Both the position numbers and the translations under genes were made by a program. Positions 41,192 to 49,098 of a stretch of 64,000 bases of DNA are shown here, one piece after another (position 1 is the stretch's first letter; every line of letters starts with the position of its first letter). The DNA comes from Pseudomonas sp. S06B 330 (GTDB taxonomy: Bacteria > Pseudomonadota > Gammaproteobacteria > Pseudomonadales > Pseudomonadaceae): contig NZ_CP088149.1 of the NCBI RefSeq assembly GCF_002845275.2, positions 5,023,501-5,087,500 on the forward strand, given 5' to 3'. The notes below the pieces were generated by a model. The model was given only the letters and a program-made list of their open reading frames with translations. It searched no databases and had not been told where the DNA came from.

Positions 41192-42507
41192 GCGCCTCGC
41201 GCGAACCAGGCCTGATCAAGCGTGGTGTGCTCTGGCTGCTGCTGCTTGGCCCGCTGTTCTTCCTCAGCTATGGCCTGACCAACAGCTACACCGCAGGGCG
41301 CAGCGACGTCGGCAGTCTGGTCTTCGCCTGGGAAAGCAGCATCCCGTTGTGGCCCTGGACCATCATCCCGTACTGGTCGATCGACTTGCTCTACGGGCTG
41401 TCGTTTCTGCTGCCGCTGTGCCGCCGGGAAATGGACCGCCATGCCCTGCGCCTGCTCAGCGCGCAGGTGATCTGTATCCTTGGCTTTCTGCTTTGGCCGC
41501 TGCGTTTCACCGTCGAGCGGCCGGCACTAGATGGGCTATTCGGTTGGCTGTTCGATGTGCTGATGGGCTTCGACAAACCGTTCAACCAAGCGCCATCGCT
41601 GCACATAGCCTTGCTGGTGATCATCTGGGCGATGTTCGCCCGGCATGTCCACGCTTGGCTACCCCGCGTGCTGATGCATGGCTGGATGGCGCTGATCGGC
41701 CTGTCGGTGCTGACCACCTGGCAACATCATTTTATCGACCTGCCCACTGGCGCCTTGGTGGGGGTGCTGTGTGTCTGGTTGTGGCCACTCGAAAGCCGGC
41801 CGGTGCTGGGCTTTATACCGCTTGCCCGTGATCCACAACGCTGGCGCCTGGCTCTTCGTTACACCGCAGGGGCTGCGTTATTGACCGGACTGGCGGTGTA
41901 TCTTGCGGACGTCGCCCTGTGGCTGTTATGGCCAGCAATCGCGCTACTGGTGGTGGCGCTCAACTATGCGCAACTGGGCGCCGAAGGGTTCCAGAAGGGT
42001 GCCGATGGCCGGCTGTCTTATGCCGCACGCTGGCTGCTCGCACCTTACCTGATTGGCGCCTGGCTCAACTCGCGCTGGTGGACGCGTCATCACCCCGAGG
42101 CTGATGAAGTGTGCGATGGCGTGTATCTCGGGCGGATTCCGGGTAAGCATCAAGCCGCGCGCTTCGCCGCCATCGTCGACCTGTGCGCCGAGCTGCCGGC
42201 CTCCGTTGCCCCCGGCCAAGCGTACTGCGCCTTGCCCAGCCTCGATCTGGTGGTGCCCACGGCCGAACGCTGCCGGGAAGCGGCAACGGCTATCGAACAA
42301 CTGCGCAAACAGGGCCCGGTGCTGGTCTGCTGTGCCCTCGGTTACTCACGCAGCGCCAGCGCCGTAGCGGCCTGGCTGGTGCTCAGCGGACGCTGCACCG
42401 ATGCCCGACAAGCCCAGCAACGCATCAGCCAGGCACGCCCTGGCGTGGTCCTGCATCCACAGCACCTGCAGGTGATCGAACGCCTGCAAACGGAGCCTTG
42501 CCTGTGA
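41188..42507 (+). CDS. PAP2-phosphatase/dual-specificity-phosphatase fusion (YnbD-like)
   Basis: A 439-residue protein. The N-terminal membrane part (about 1-300) carries PAP2 motifs NQAPSLHIALL and WQHHFIDLPTGALVG, with the first PAP2 motif degenerate as in inositol-phosphorylceramide-synthase-like members. The C-terminal soluble domain (about 310-439) has the protein-tyrosine/dual-specificity phosphatase loop VCCALGYSRSASA (CX5R). In lipid pathways such CX5R enzymes remove phosphate from head groups such as phosphatidylglycerophosphate. ATG at 41188 overlaps the upstream stop (ATGA), and its own stop overlaps the next start. Confidence 0.85.
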   Translation: MSASREPGLIKRGVLWLLLLGPLFFLSYGLTNSYTAGRSDVGSLVFAWESSIPLWPWTIIPYWSIDLLYGLSFLLPLCRREMDRHALRLLSAQVICILGFLLWPLRFTVERPALDGLFGWLFDVLMGFDKPFNQAPSLHIALLVIIWAMFARHVHAWLPRVLMHGWMALIGLSVLTTWQHHFIDLPTGALVGVLCVWLWPLESRPVLGFIPLARDPQRWRLALRYTAGAALLTGLAVYLADVALWLLWPAIALLVVALNYAQLGAEGFQKGADGRLSYAARWLLAPYLIGAWLNSRWWTRHHPEADEVCDGVYLGRIPGKHQAARFAAIVDLCAELPASVAPGQAYCALPSLDLVVPTAERCREAATAIEQLRKQGPVLVCCALGYSRSASAVAAWLVLSGRCTDARQAQQRISQARPGVVLHPQHLQVIERLQTEPCL

Positions 42508-42962
42508 CCAGCCAAACGTCTCTGGCGGTGGTCGCCAGCCTGCTCAAACGTGGTCATCAGGTCGAGCGCCTGGCCGACGGGATAAGCCTGCTAGCACTGT
42601 TTTTTGGCCTGGCGCCATTGTTGATCGGAGCACCCTCCCATTGGTTCAGTACCGCCTTATGCGCCCTACTGCTGTTAGCAGGTTTGCTGCAGAAGTTCTT
42701 TGCCATCCGGGTGGCACTGGATGCCGATCTGTTTGCTCAGCTGGCCACCCGGGGTGAGCAACTAGTGCAACACACCCAGGCGCTGGATCAGGCGCTGTTC
42801 AGCCTTGGCCTCAAGGCTAGCCAGGTCGACAACCGCGACTGGACCACGCGCAGCCGGGCGGCCATGCGCCTGTTACGTCAGCAAGTGCTGTGTTTCACCG
42901 TGCAGGCCATGCTCGCGCTGGTCGCCATCGTGCTTTTGCCCTTGCTTCACTACGCCGGATAA
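42504..42962 (+). CDS. Small membrane protein of unknown function in the lipid cluster
   Basis: A 152-residue protein starting with GTG at 42504 that overlaps the preceding stop (GTGA). It has two central hydrophobic helices (about residues 25-65), an amphipathic region (FAIRVALDADLFAQLATRGEQLVQHTQALDQALFSLGLK) and a C-terminal helix ending LLPLLHYAG. I recognise no family. Translational coupling on the 5' side and an 10-base gap to the acyltransferase gene show that it belongs to the unit. It may scaffold or anchor the enzymes. Confidence 0.75.
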   Translation: MTSQTSLAVVASLLKRGHQVERLADGISLLALFFGLAPLLIGAPSHWFSTALCALLLLAGLLQKFFAIRVALDADLFAQLATRGEQLVQHTQALDQALFSLGLKASQVDNRDWTTRSRAAMRLLRQQVLCFTVQAMLALVAIVLLPLLHYAG

Positions 42963-42972
42963 GGACCTCGCC

Positions 42973-43596
42973 ATGCTTGCCGCCCTCACCGCCTTTGCCA
43001 TCACCTCGGTCGCCCGCCTGATCACGGGCGCCCGCGCCTTGTGGCTGGGCTGCACGCCGCAACCGGTGCAACGGCTGTACTACGCCAACCACAGCAGCCA
43101 CGGCGACTTCGTGCTGATCTGGGCGTCACTGCCACAGCCCCTGCGCCAGCGCACTCGCCCGGTCGCCGGTGCCGATTACTGGCAAAAGCCGGGCATTCGC
43201 CAGTTTCTGATCAAGCGCGTGTTCAATGGCGTACTGATCGATCGCCAACACAGCGACGCCCAGAGCAGCCCTTTGCAACCGGTCCAGGAGGCGCTGGCCC
43301 AAGGCGACTCGCTGATCTTCTTTCCCGAAGGCACCCGCAACCTCAGCGACGAGCCGCTGTTGGCCTTCAAGAGTGGTCTGTTCCACCTCGCCAGCGCCCA
43401 CCCGCAGGTCGAAGTGATCCCGGTGTGGATCGCCAACCTCAATCGGGTGATGCCCAAAGGGCGTGCCCTGCCCTTGCCGTTGCTCTGCACCTTGAGCTTT
43501 GGCGAACCCCTGCAGTTGCTGGCCGATGAAAGCAAGCACGCGTTTCTCGACCGGGCCCGCGAGGCCCTGTTGGCCCTGGCTCCGAAGGAATCCTGA
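42973..43596 (+). CDS. PlsC-family 1-acylglycerol-3-phosphate acyltransferase-like protein
   Basis: A 207-residue acyltransferase. It has motif I NHSSHGDF (NHx4D), a motif II-like RQHSDAQ region, motif III FFPEGTRN (FPEGTR), and a proline-containing motif IV (VEVIPVWIANL). It should add an acyl chain to a glycerophosphate-type acceptor at the membrane. AAGGA lies seven bases upstream of the ATG. Its stop is one base from the next start, so expression with the CdsA-like gene is coupled. Confidence 0.88.
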   Translation: MLAALTAFAITSVARLITGARALWLGCTPQPVQRLYYANHSSHGDFVLIWASLPQPLRQRTRPVAGADYWQKPGIRQFLIKRVFNGVLIDRQHSDAQSSPLQPVQEALAQGDSLIFFPEGTRNLSDEPLLAFKSGLFHLASAHPQVEVIPVWIANLNRVMPKGRALPLPLLCTLSFGEPLQLLADESKHAFLDRAREALLALAPKES

Positions 43597-43597
43597 C

Positions 43598-44530
43598 ATG
43601 GATAACAACACACTATCGCTGTTCGCCGGCATCGGCGGCCTGCTGCTGTTCGCCAGCTTGATCGGGCGTCTGCTCAAATGGCGCGCGGGCCCGGCCCCCC
43701 ATGCGGTGATCGACAACCTCAATGCGCGGATCAACGCCTGGTGGATGATGGTCCTGGTCATCGGCCTGGCCTTCCTGTTCGGCAAGCTCGGGGTGATCCT
43801 GCTGTTCTATTGCGTGTCGTTCTACGCCCTGCGCGAATTTCTCACACTGACGCCGACCCGACGCAGCGACTACCCGGCGTTGGTGGCGGCCTTCTATGTC
43901 GCCCTGCCGGTGCAGTACCTATTGATTGCCATGGATTGGTACGGCCTGTTCAGCATTTTCATCCCGGTCTACCTGTTCCTGCTGCTGCCGATCCTGGCCA
44001 GCTTCGGCGGCGACACCACGCGCTTCCTTGAGCGGGCATCGAAAGTCCAGTGGGGGTTGATGATCGCGGTCTATTGCCTGTCCTCGGTACCGGCCCTTAT
44101 GACCCTGGATATCCCCGGATACGAAGGTCGCAACCTGCTGCTGATCGCCTGGCTGATCCTCGTGGTGCAGATCTCCGATGTGCTGCAGTACGTCTGCGGC
44201 AAGCTATTCGGCAAGCACAAGGTCGCCCCTAATCTGTCGCCTTCAAAGACTGTCGAAGGCCTGGTCGGCGGCGTGGCGCTGGCAACCCTGATCGGCGCCA
44301 CCTTGTGCTGGATCACCCCCTTCAGCTTCTGGCAGGCGGCGCTGATGGCCTTGACCGTCAACCTGATGGGCTTTGCCGGCGGTCTGGTCATGTCGGCAAT
44401 CAAGCGTGACCGTGGGGTGAAAGACTGGGGGCATATGATCGAAGGTCACGGCGGCATGCTCGACCGCATGGATTCGGTCTGCTTCGCCGCGCCGGTGTTC
44501 TTCCACTTCGTGCGCTACTGGTGGGCATAA
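43598..44530 (+). CDS. CDP-diglyceride synthase-like protein (CdsA/YnbB type)
   Basis: A 310-residue polytopic membrane protein. The CTP-transferase signature SAIKRDRGVKDWGHMIEGHGGMLDRMD (about 270-296) is complete, including KD and HGGxxDR, and PNLSPSKTVEG is a second conserved block. It should make a CDP-activated diacylglycerol or related lipid for the CDP-alcohol phosphotransferase at the front of the cluster. It is a second CdsA-type protein distinct in layout from the housekeeping enzyme. GAAGGAA precedes the ATG. Confidence 0.9.
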   Translation: MDNNTLSLFAGIGGLLLFASLIGRLLKWRAGPAPHAVIDNLNARINAWWMMVLVIGLAFLFGKLGVILLFYCVSFYALREFLTLTPTRRSDYPALVAAFYVALPVQYLLIAMDWYGLFSIFIPVYLFLLLPILASFGGDTTRFLERASKVQWGLMIAVYCLSSVPALMTLDIPGYEGRNLLLIAWLILVVQISDVLQYVCGKLFGKHKVAPNLSPSKTVEGLVGGVALATLIGATLCWITPFSFWQAALMALTVNLMGFAGGLVMSAIKRDRGVKDWGHMIEGHGGMLDRMDSVCFAAPVFFHFVRYWWA

Positions 44531-44657
44531 CCACTACCACCTCGATGGATAAGCCCTGATTTGCGCGTCCAGACAACCAAAGGTCGAGACCAGACAACTG
44601 CCCCCAGCCGATCGCTCCTATGGTGATGGACCTTTGAGCGATCCACTGGAGCCTGAA

Positions 44658-45002
44658 ATGTCCGACTTCATCACCGTACTGCGCGAGACCTGCCCTACCC
44701 CCGTGCTGGATGCGACCAAGTGGCAACGCATTGGCGGTGACCCGCATACGGTCAACCTCAACGCGTATGTGTCGGCCGACGGCAGCAAGATCATGGGCAC
44801 CTGGATCTGCACCCCGGGCAAGTTTGCAGTGCACTATGAAAAATGGGAGTACTGCCACTTCCTCGACGGCTACTGTGTGATCACCCCGGAAGGTGAGCAG
44901 CCGGTGCATCTGAAAGCGGGAGATGTGTTCGTCATCGAACCGGGGATGAAAGGCACCTGGGAAGTGGTGGAGACGGTGCGCAAGTATTTCGTTTTCGCCT
45001 GA
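44658..45002 (+). CDS. Cupin-domain protein (DUF861 type)
   Basis: A 114-residue single cupin barrel with GTWICTPGKFAVHYEKWEYCHFLDGYCVITPEGEQPVHLKAGDVFVIEPGMKGTWEVVETVRKYFVFA. This is the cupin_3 pattern, related to ureidoglycine aminohydrolase-like proteins; the metal-ligand set is reduced, so a binding role is as likely as catalysis. The ATG at 44658 with GGAG seven bases upstream is preferred over an in-frame TTG at 44634. Ends ten bases before a REP pair. Confidence 0.85.
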   Translation: MSDFITVLRETCPTPVLDATKWQRIGGDPHTVNLNAYVSADGSKIMGTWICTPGKFAVHYEKWEYCHFLDGYCVITPEGEQPVHLKAGDVFVIEPGMKGTWEVVETVRKYFVFA

Positions 45003-45011
45003 TTGCAATCC

Positions 45012-45086
45012 GTCGCTGGCAACGCCAGCTCCCACAGAATTAAAGTGTGCGCAGTACCTGTGGGAGCCAGCATTGCTGGCGATGCG
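45012..45086. repeat. REP-type inverted pair (REPIN)
   Basis: Inverted arms at about 45012-45036 (TCGCTGGCAACGCCAGCTCC) and 45058-45086 (CTGTGGGAGCCAGCATTGCT core), between the convergent cupin and mmsB genes. Confidence 0.82.
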
Positions 45087-45088
45087 TG

Positions 45089-45976
45089 TTACTCCGGCTT
45101 GCGATACCCCTCAACAATCGCCGAAAAATCCTTGCCGCCATCACCGCGTAGGCTCATGGTCTGATACAACTGTTGCGCCAAGGCCCCCATGATCACCGGC
45201 TGATGCGCCTGACGCGCCGCTTCCGTCGCCAGGCCCAGGTCCTTGAGCATCAGTTCGGCCCCAAAGCCACCGGTGTAACCACGCGAAGCCGGTGCGGTTT
45301 CGATGATGCCGGGCCAAGGGTTGTAGGTGTCTGAGCTCCAGCAGCGCCCGGTGGAGCTGTTGATGATCCCCGCCAGCACCTTGGTATCGATGCCCAGGGC
45401 ATTACCCAGGGCCATGGCTTCGGATACACCAATCATCGAGATGCCCAGCAGCAGGTTGTTGCAGATTTTGGCGATCTGCCCAGTACCCACTTCACCGCAA
45501 TGGACAATGTTACGGCCCATTTGTGCCAGCACCGGCTGCAGGGTGGCGAACAGTGCATCGCTGGCGCCAACCATGAAGGTCAGCGTGCCTGCCGCGGCAC
45601 CACCGGTACCACCGGAAACCGGTGCATCGGCCAGGTCCACGCCCTGCTTGGCGGCCGCCGCCGACACTTCACGCGCGGTCTGCGGATCAATGGTGCTGCA
45701 GTCGACCACCGGCGTACCGGCACGTACGCCGGCCAACACGCCGTCCTCGCTCAGGTACACGCCGCGTACATGAGCAGCGGCTGGCAGCATGGTAATCACC
45801 AGCTCACTCTGCTGCGCGGCATCACGCGGCGATGTGCTGATCTGCCCACCGAGCTCGGCAAGCTCGGCGAGTACAGTCTTGTTCAGATCGAACAGATTCA
45901 GCTGATGGCCGGCCTTAATCAGGTTGCGCGCCATTGGTGCGCCCATGTTGCCCAGGCCAATAAATGCGATACGCAT
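45089..45976 (-). CDS. mmsB: 3-Hydroxyisobutyrate dehydrogenase
   Basis: A 295-residue NAD enzyme of valine catabolism that oxidises 3-hydroxyisobutyrate to methylmalonate semialdehyde. The N-terminal Rossmann motif is RIAFIGLGNMGAPMA, the substrate-binding block is DAPVSGGTGGAAAGTLTFMVG, and the catalytic Lys lies in GQIAKICNNLL. The start is 10 bases after the mmsA stop, so the two form one unit. Confidence 0.94.
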   Translation of the reverse strand: MRIAFIGLGNMGAPMARNLIKAGHQLNLFDLNKTVLAELAELGGQISTSPRDAAQQSELVITMLPAAAHVRGVYLSEDGVLAGVRAGTPVVDCSTIDPQTAREVSAAAAKQGVDLADAPVSGGTGGAAAGTLTFMVGASDALFATLQPVLAQMGRNIVHCGEVGTGQIAKICNNLLLGISMIGVSEAMALGNALGIDTKVLAGIINSSTGRCWSSDTYNPWPGIIETAPASRGYTGGFGAELMLKDLGLATEAARQAHQPVIMGALAQQLYQTMSLRGDGGKDFSAIVEGYRKPE

Positions 45977-45986
45977 AATGAACTCC

Positions 45987-47513
45987 TTAGCGCAGGCTGA
46001 TGGTGGTGTTCACACCGTCGTTGACGCTGTCGTCATCGAACCAGCGGCTGGTGACAGTCTTGGTCTGAGTGTAGAACTGCACTACCTGCTTGCCATACGG
46101 GCCCAAGTCACCAAGCTTGGAGCCACGGGAGCCGGTGAAGCTGAAGAACGGCACTGGCACCGGAATCGGGATGTTGATGCCGACCTGACCGACATCGATT
46201 TCGTTCTGGAACTTGCGCGCCGCCGCACCGCTCTGGGTAAACAGGCCTGTGCCGTTACCGAAGGGGTTGCGGTTGACCAAGGCGATGGCTTCGTCAAGGG
46301 TATCGACCTCCAGCACCACCAGCACCGGACCAAAGATTTCCTGGGTGTAGATCTGCATGTCGGTGGTCACCCCGGAGAACAGGGTCGGCCCGACGAAGTT
46401 GCCTTGCTCGTAGCCCGGCACGCTGACATCCCGACCATCGAGTTCGAGTTTGGCGCCTTCCTTGATACCGCTTTCGATCAGGCCCAGCACACGCTCTTTG
46501 GCACGCTTGGAAATCAGCGGGCCGACATCTGTGCCCAGCTCATTGCCGGCGTTGACCTTGAGGTTGGCTGCCAGCGTCTTGAGCTCTGGCAGCCACTCGC
46601 GGGCCTTGCCTACCAGCACTGCCACCGAGGTGGCCATGCAACGTTGGCCGGCCGCGCCGAAGCCTGCACCGACCAGGGCGTTGAGGGTCTGGGTACGGTT
46701 GGCGTCCGGCAGCACCACAGCGTGGTTCTTCGCGCCCATCATCGACTGCACGCGCTTGCCGTGCTGGCCAGCGAGGTTGTAGACGTGGGTACCGACTTCG
46801 GTGGAGCCCACGAACGAGATTGCCTTGATGTCGGTGTGGGTGCACAGCGCATCAACTACCTGCTTACCGCCGTGTACGACGTTCAGTACACCAGCGGGGA
46901 CACCGGCTTCCAGCGCCAGCTCCACCAGCAGCATGGTCGACAGTGGATCCTGCTCCGACGGTTTGAGGACGAAGGTGTTGCCGCAGACGATGGCCATCGG
47001 GAACATCCACAACGGGATCATCGCCGGGAAGTTGAACGGCGTGATACCAGCGCAGACACCTATCGGCTGGCGCAGGGTGTAGGTATCGACACCACCTGCA
47101 ACGTTTTCTGCGAACTCGCCCATTTGCAGGGTACCGATGCTGCACGCGTGCTCAACCACTTCCAGGCCGCGGAAAATATCGCCTTCGGCGTCAGCAATGG
47201 TCTTGCCCTGCTCAGCGCTGAGAACCACAGCGATGCGCTTGGAATGCTCACGGATCAGTGCTTGCAGCTTGAGCATGATGCGCATGCGTGCACCGATCGG
47301 GGTATCGCGCCAGGTTTTGAAGGCACGTTGACCAGCGGCGATGGCCGCATCGACTTCTTCAGCTGTGGCGAATGGCACACGAGCCAGCACTTGCTGGGTG
47401 GCCGGGTTGACCACATCGCGCCATTCGCTGGTTTTCGATTCGACCCATTGGCCGTCGATCAGCAGCTTGACCTGCTCGACCTTGGTCTGGCCGGGAGTGA
47501 GGGATGCGTTCAT
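45987..47513 (-). CDS. mmsA: Methylmalonate-semialdehyde dehydrogenase (CoA-acylating)
   Basis: A 508-residue aldehyde dehydrogenase converting methylmalonate semialdehyde to propionyl-CoA. It shows [29 protein letters not shown] and the catalytic Cys in [13 protein letters not shown]; the lack of the usual glutamate base fits the CoA-acylating group. Start at 47513 ([21 protein letters not shown]) has AGGAGA upstream; the frame is open to 47633 without homology. An AANAANAA motif overlaps the leader just upstream of the ribosome-binding site. Confidence 0.95.
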   Translation of the reverse strand: MNASLTPGQTKVEQVKLLIDGQWVESKTSEWRDVVNPATQQVLARVPFATAEEVDAAIAAGQRAFKTWRDTPIGARMRIMLKLQALIREHSKRIAVVLSAEQGKTIADAEGDIFRGLEVVEHACSIGTLQMGEFAENVAGGVDTYTLRQPIGVCAGITPFNFPAMIPLWMFPMAIVCGNTFVLKPSEQDPLSTMLLVELALEAGVPAGVLNVVHGGKQVVDALCTHTDIKAISFVGSTEVGTHVYNLAGQHGKRVQSMMGAKNHAVVLPDANRTQTLNALVGAGFGAAGQRCMATSVAVLVGKAREWLPELKTLAANLKVNAGNELGTDVGPLISKRAKERVLGLIESGIKEGAKLELDGRDVSVPGYEQGNFVGPTLFSGVTTDMQIYTQEIFGPVLVVLEVDTLDEAIALVNRNPFGNGTGLFTQSGAAARKFQNEIDVGQVGINIPIPVPVPFFSFTGSRGSKLGDLGPYGKQVVQFYTQTKTVTSRWFDDDSVNDGVNTTISLR

Positions 47514-47529
47514 GTGCGTTCTCCTGAAA

Positions 47530-47537
47530 TTGTTGTT
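47530..47537 (-). promoter_or_regulatory. AACAACAA motif upstream of mmsA, candidate Hfq/Crc site
   Basis: An exact AANAANAA motif directly 5' of the AGGAGA ribosome-binding site of mmsA. Amino acid catabolic genes are typical Crc targets in Pseudomonas. Role inferred from motif and position. Confidence 0.5.
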
Positions 47538-47650
47538 AGGGAGAGATCGACGCCGTCGGGTCAGCCACGACAAGCGCTTGGGTCTAGGGCTTGTTTTGGA
47601 GTATAGATGTGCAAAGATCCAATAAGAACGCACATAAAAGCCGGACCAAC

Positions 47651-48598
47651 ATGCAAAAAAACATCACCTCCCTAGGCGCCTTGAACTGGGATGACCTGAA
47701 GTTCTTTCTTGAAGTGGCCCGTACCCGCAAGGCCAGCAGCGCGGCCAAGCGCTTGGGTGTGGACTACACCACCGTGTCGCGGCGGATCAGTTCGCTGGAG
47801 GTGGCGCTGGGCACTTTGTTGTTCGAAAAATCGCGGACCAACGGCTTTGTCCTGACCGCCGAAGGCACGCGCCTGCTCAGCTATGCCGAGTCGATTGAAA
47901 GCACCCTGCACATGGCCTGCGAGCAGGTTTCAGGGTCTGGCGTGGCGCTTTCCGGGCATGTGCGCATGGGCTGCACCGAAGGCTTTGGCAGCTTCTTCGT
48001 CACCCCACAATTAAGCCACTTCGTCGACGCCTACCCGGCCATTTCAGTGGACATCCTGCCGCTGCCGCATTTCATCAGCCTGTCCAAGCGCGAAGCCGAT
48101 ATCGTCATAGCCCTGGAGCGTCCGGAGCATGGCCCCTATGTCTGCTGCAAACTGTGCGACTATCGCCTGCGCCTGTACGCCACTCAAGAGTATCTGGACA
48201 GCCACGAGCCGATCACGCGCAGCAGCGACCTGGCCCGGCATCAGTTCATCAGTTACGTCGACGACTTGGCTTTCAGCTCAGAACTGCTGTACCTGGCCAA
48301 CCTGATTCCTGCCGCCAGCGCCAACCTGCGCAGCACCAGCGTTATCGCTCAATACGTGGCGGCGCAACAAGGTCGAGGGTTGGCGATACTGCCGTGCTTT
48401 CTGGCCGCACAAGATCCGCGTCTGGTGGCGATCCTGCCGGAGGAGGTGGAGATTACCCGGCAGTTCTGGATGTACTGCCGGGAAGATCTGCGTAAGCTGA
48501 AGCGGATTACCCTGTTGTGGGATTACATCCGTGAGGTGACTGAGCGCAACACGCCGCTGTTGATGGGCGAGTCGCGCAGCATGACATTCGCCAATTAG
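47651..48598 (+). CDS. LysR-family regulator divergent from mmsA
   Basis: A 315-residue LTTR with the winged helix [62 protein letters not shown] and an effector domain. It is divergent from mmsAB, which suggests it regulates that operon; in P. aeruginosa the divergent regulator MmsR is of the AraC type. The ATG at 47651 is used although its ribosome-binding site is weak; the frame is open to a TTG at 47591. Its stop overlaps the convergent yfiB stop by 4 bases. Confidence 0.86.
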   Translation: MQKNITSLGALNWDDLKFFLEVARTRKASSAAKRLGVDYTTVSRRISSLEVALGTLLFEKSRTNGFVLTAEGTRLLSYAESIESTLHMACEQVSGSGVALSGHVRMGCTEGFGSFFVTPQLSHFVDAYPAISVDILPLPHFISLSKREADIVIALERPEHGPYVCCKLCDYRLRLYATQEYLDSHEPITRSSDLARHQFISYVDDLAFSSELLYLANLIPAASANLRSTSVIAQYVAAQQGRGLAILPCFLAAQDPRLVAILPEEVEITRQFWMYCREDLRKLKRITLLWDYIREVTERNTPLLMGESRSMTFAN

Positions 48599-49095
48599 TC
48601 GGAAGCAACCACGATCGCCACCCGGCGGTTTTCCATACGCCCCTCGCGAGTGTCATTGCTGGCCACCGGTTCCCGGCTGCCCAGTCCACGGGTTTCGACG
48701 TTCTCCGGACGCATGCCGATAGAGGTCAGAACATTAGCCACACTCTTGGCCCGGCGCAGTGACAGCTGCTCGTTGTAAGCAGCCCTGCCGGAGGCATCGG
48801 TATGGCCATCAACCCGCACGCGCTGGATGTCTACCGACAATAGTGATTTGCCGATGCGCTCGACGATGCTCCGGCTCTCGCTATTGAGCGAGTCCAGGTC
48901 GCTGCCGAACAACACCTTGCTCGACAGGCCGAACTCCCAGCCTTCATCGGTCAGGCGAAAGCCTTCTTGCTTGAGCACGGCAATCTGTTCAGGCGTCAGG
49001 CCCTTGGGCGGCACACTCTGGCAACCGCTCAGCGCCAGCAATAGCAGGGCCAGGCAGACAAAGTGGGTACGCAGGTTTCGACTCAGGTGTATCAC
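48595..49095 (-). CDS. yfiB: OmpA-family outer-membrane lipoprotein YfiB
   Basis: A 166-residue lipoprotein with lipobox LSGC (cysteine at 25) and a C-terminal OmpA-like peptidoglycan-binding domain (RVDGHTDASGRAAYNEQLSLRRAKSVANVLTSIGM). In the YfiBNR system it sequesters YfiR at the cell wall and so frees YfiN. The start is a GTG at 49095 with AGGAG seven bases upstream, three bases after the yfiN stop. Confidence 0.92.
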   Translation of the reverse strand: MIHLSRNLRTHFVCLALLLLALSGCQSVPPKGLTPEQIAVLKQEGFRLTDEGWEFGLSSKVLFGSDLDSLNSESRSIVERIGKSLLSVDIQRVRVDGHTDASGRAAYNEQLSLRRAKSVANVLTSIGMRPENVETRGLGSREPVASNDTREGRMENRRVAIVVASD

Positions 49096-49098
49096 GGT

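Noticed and set aside
42183..42503. Upstream extension of the small membrane protein gene
   Set aside because: The extension overlaps the phosphatase domain of the previous gene by over 300 bases; the GTG at 42504 with its 4-base stop/start overlap fits the cluster pattern.
45924..47606. 560-codon open frame antisense to mmsA
   Set aside because: Shadow of a highly biased gene; begins inside mmsB and has no family sequence.
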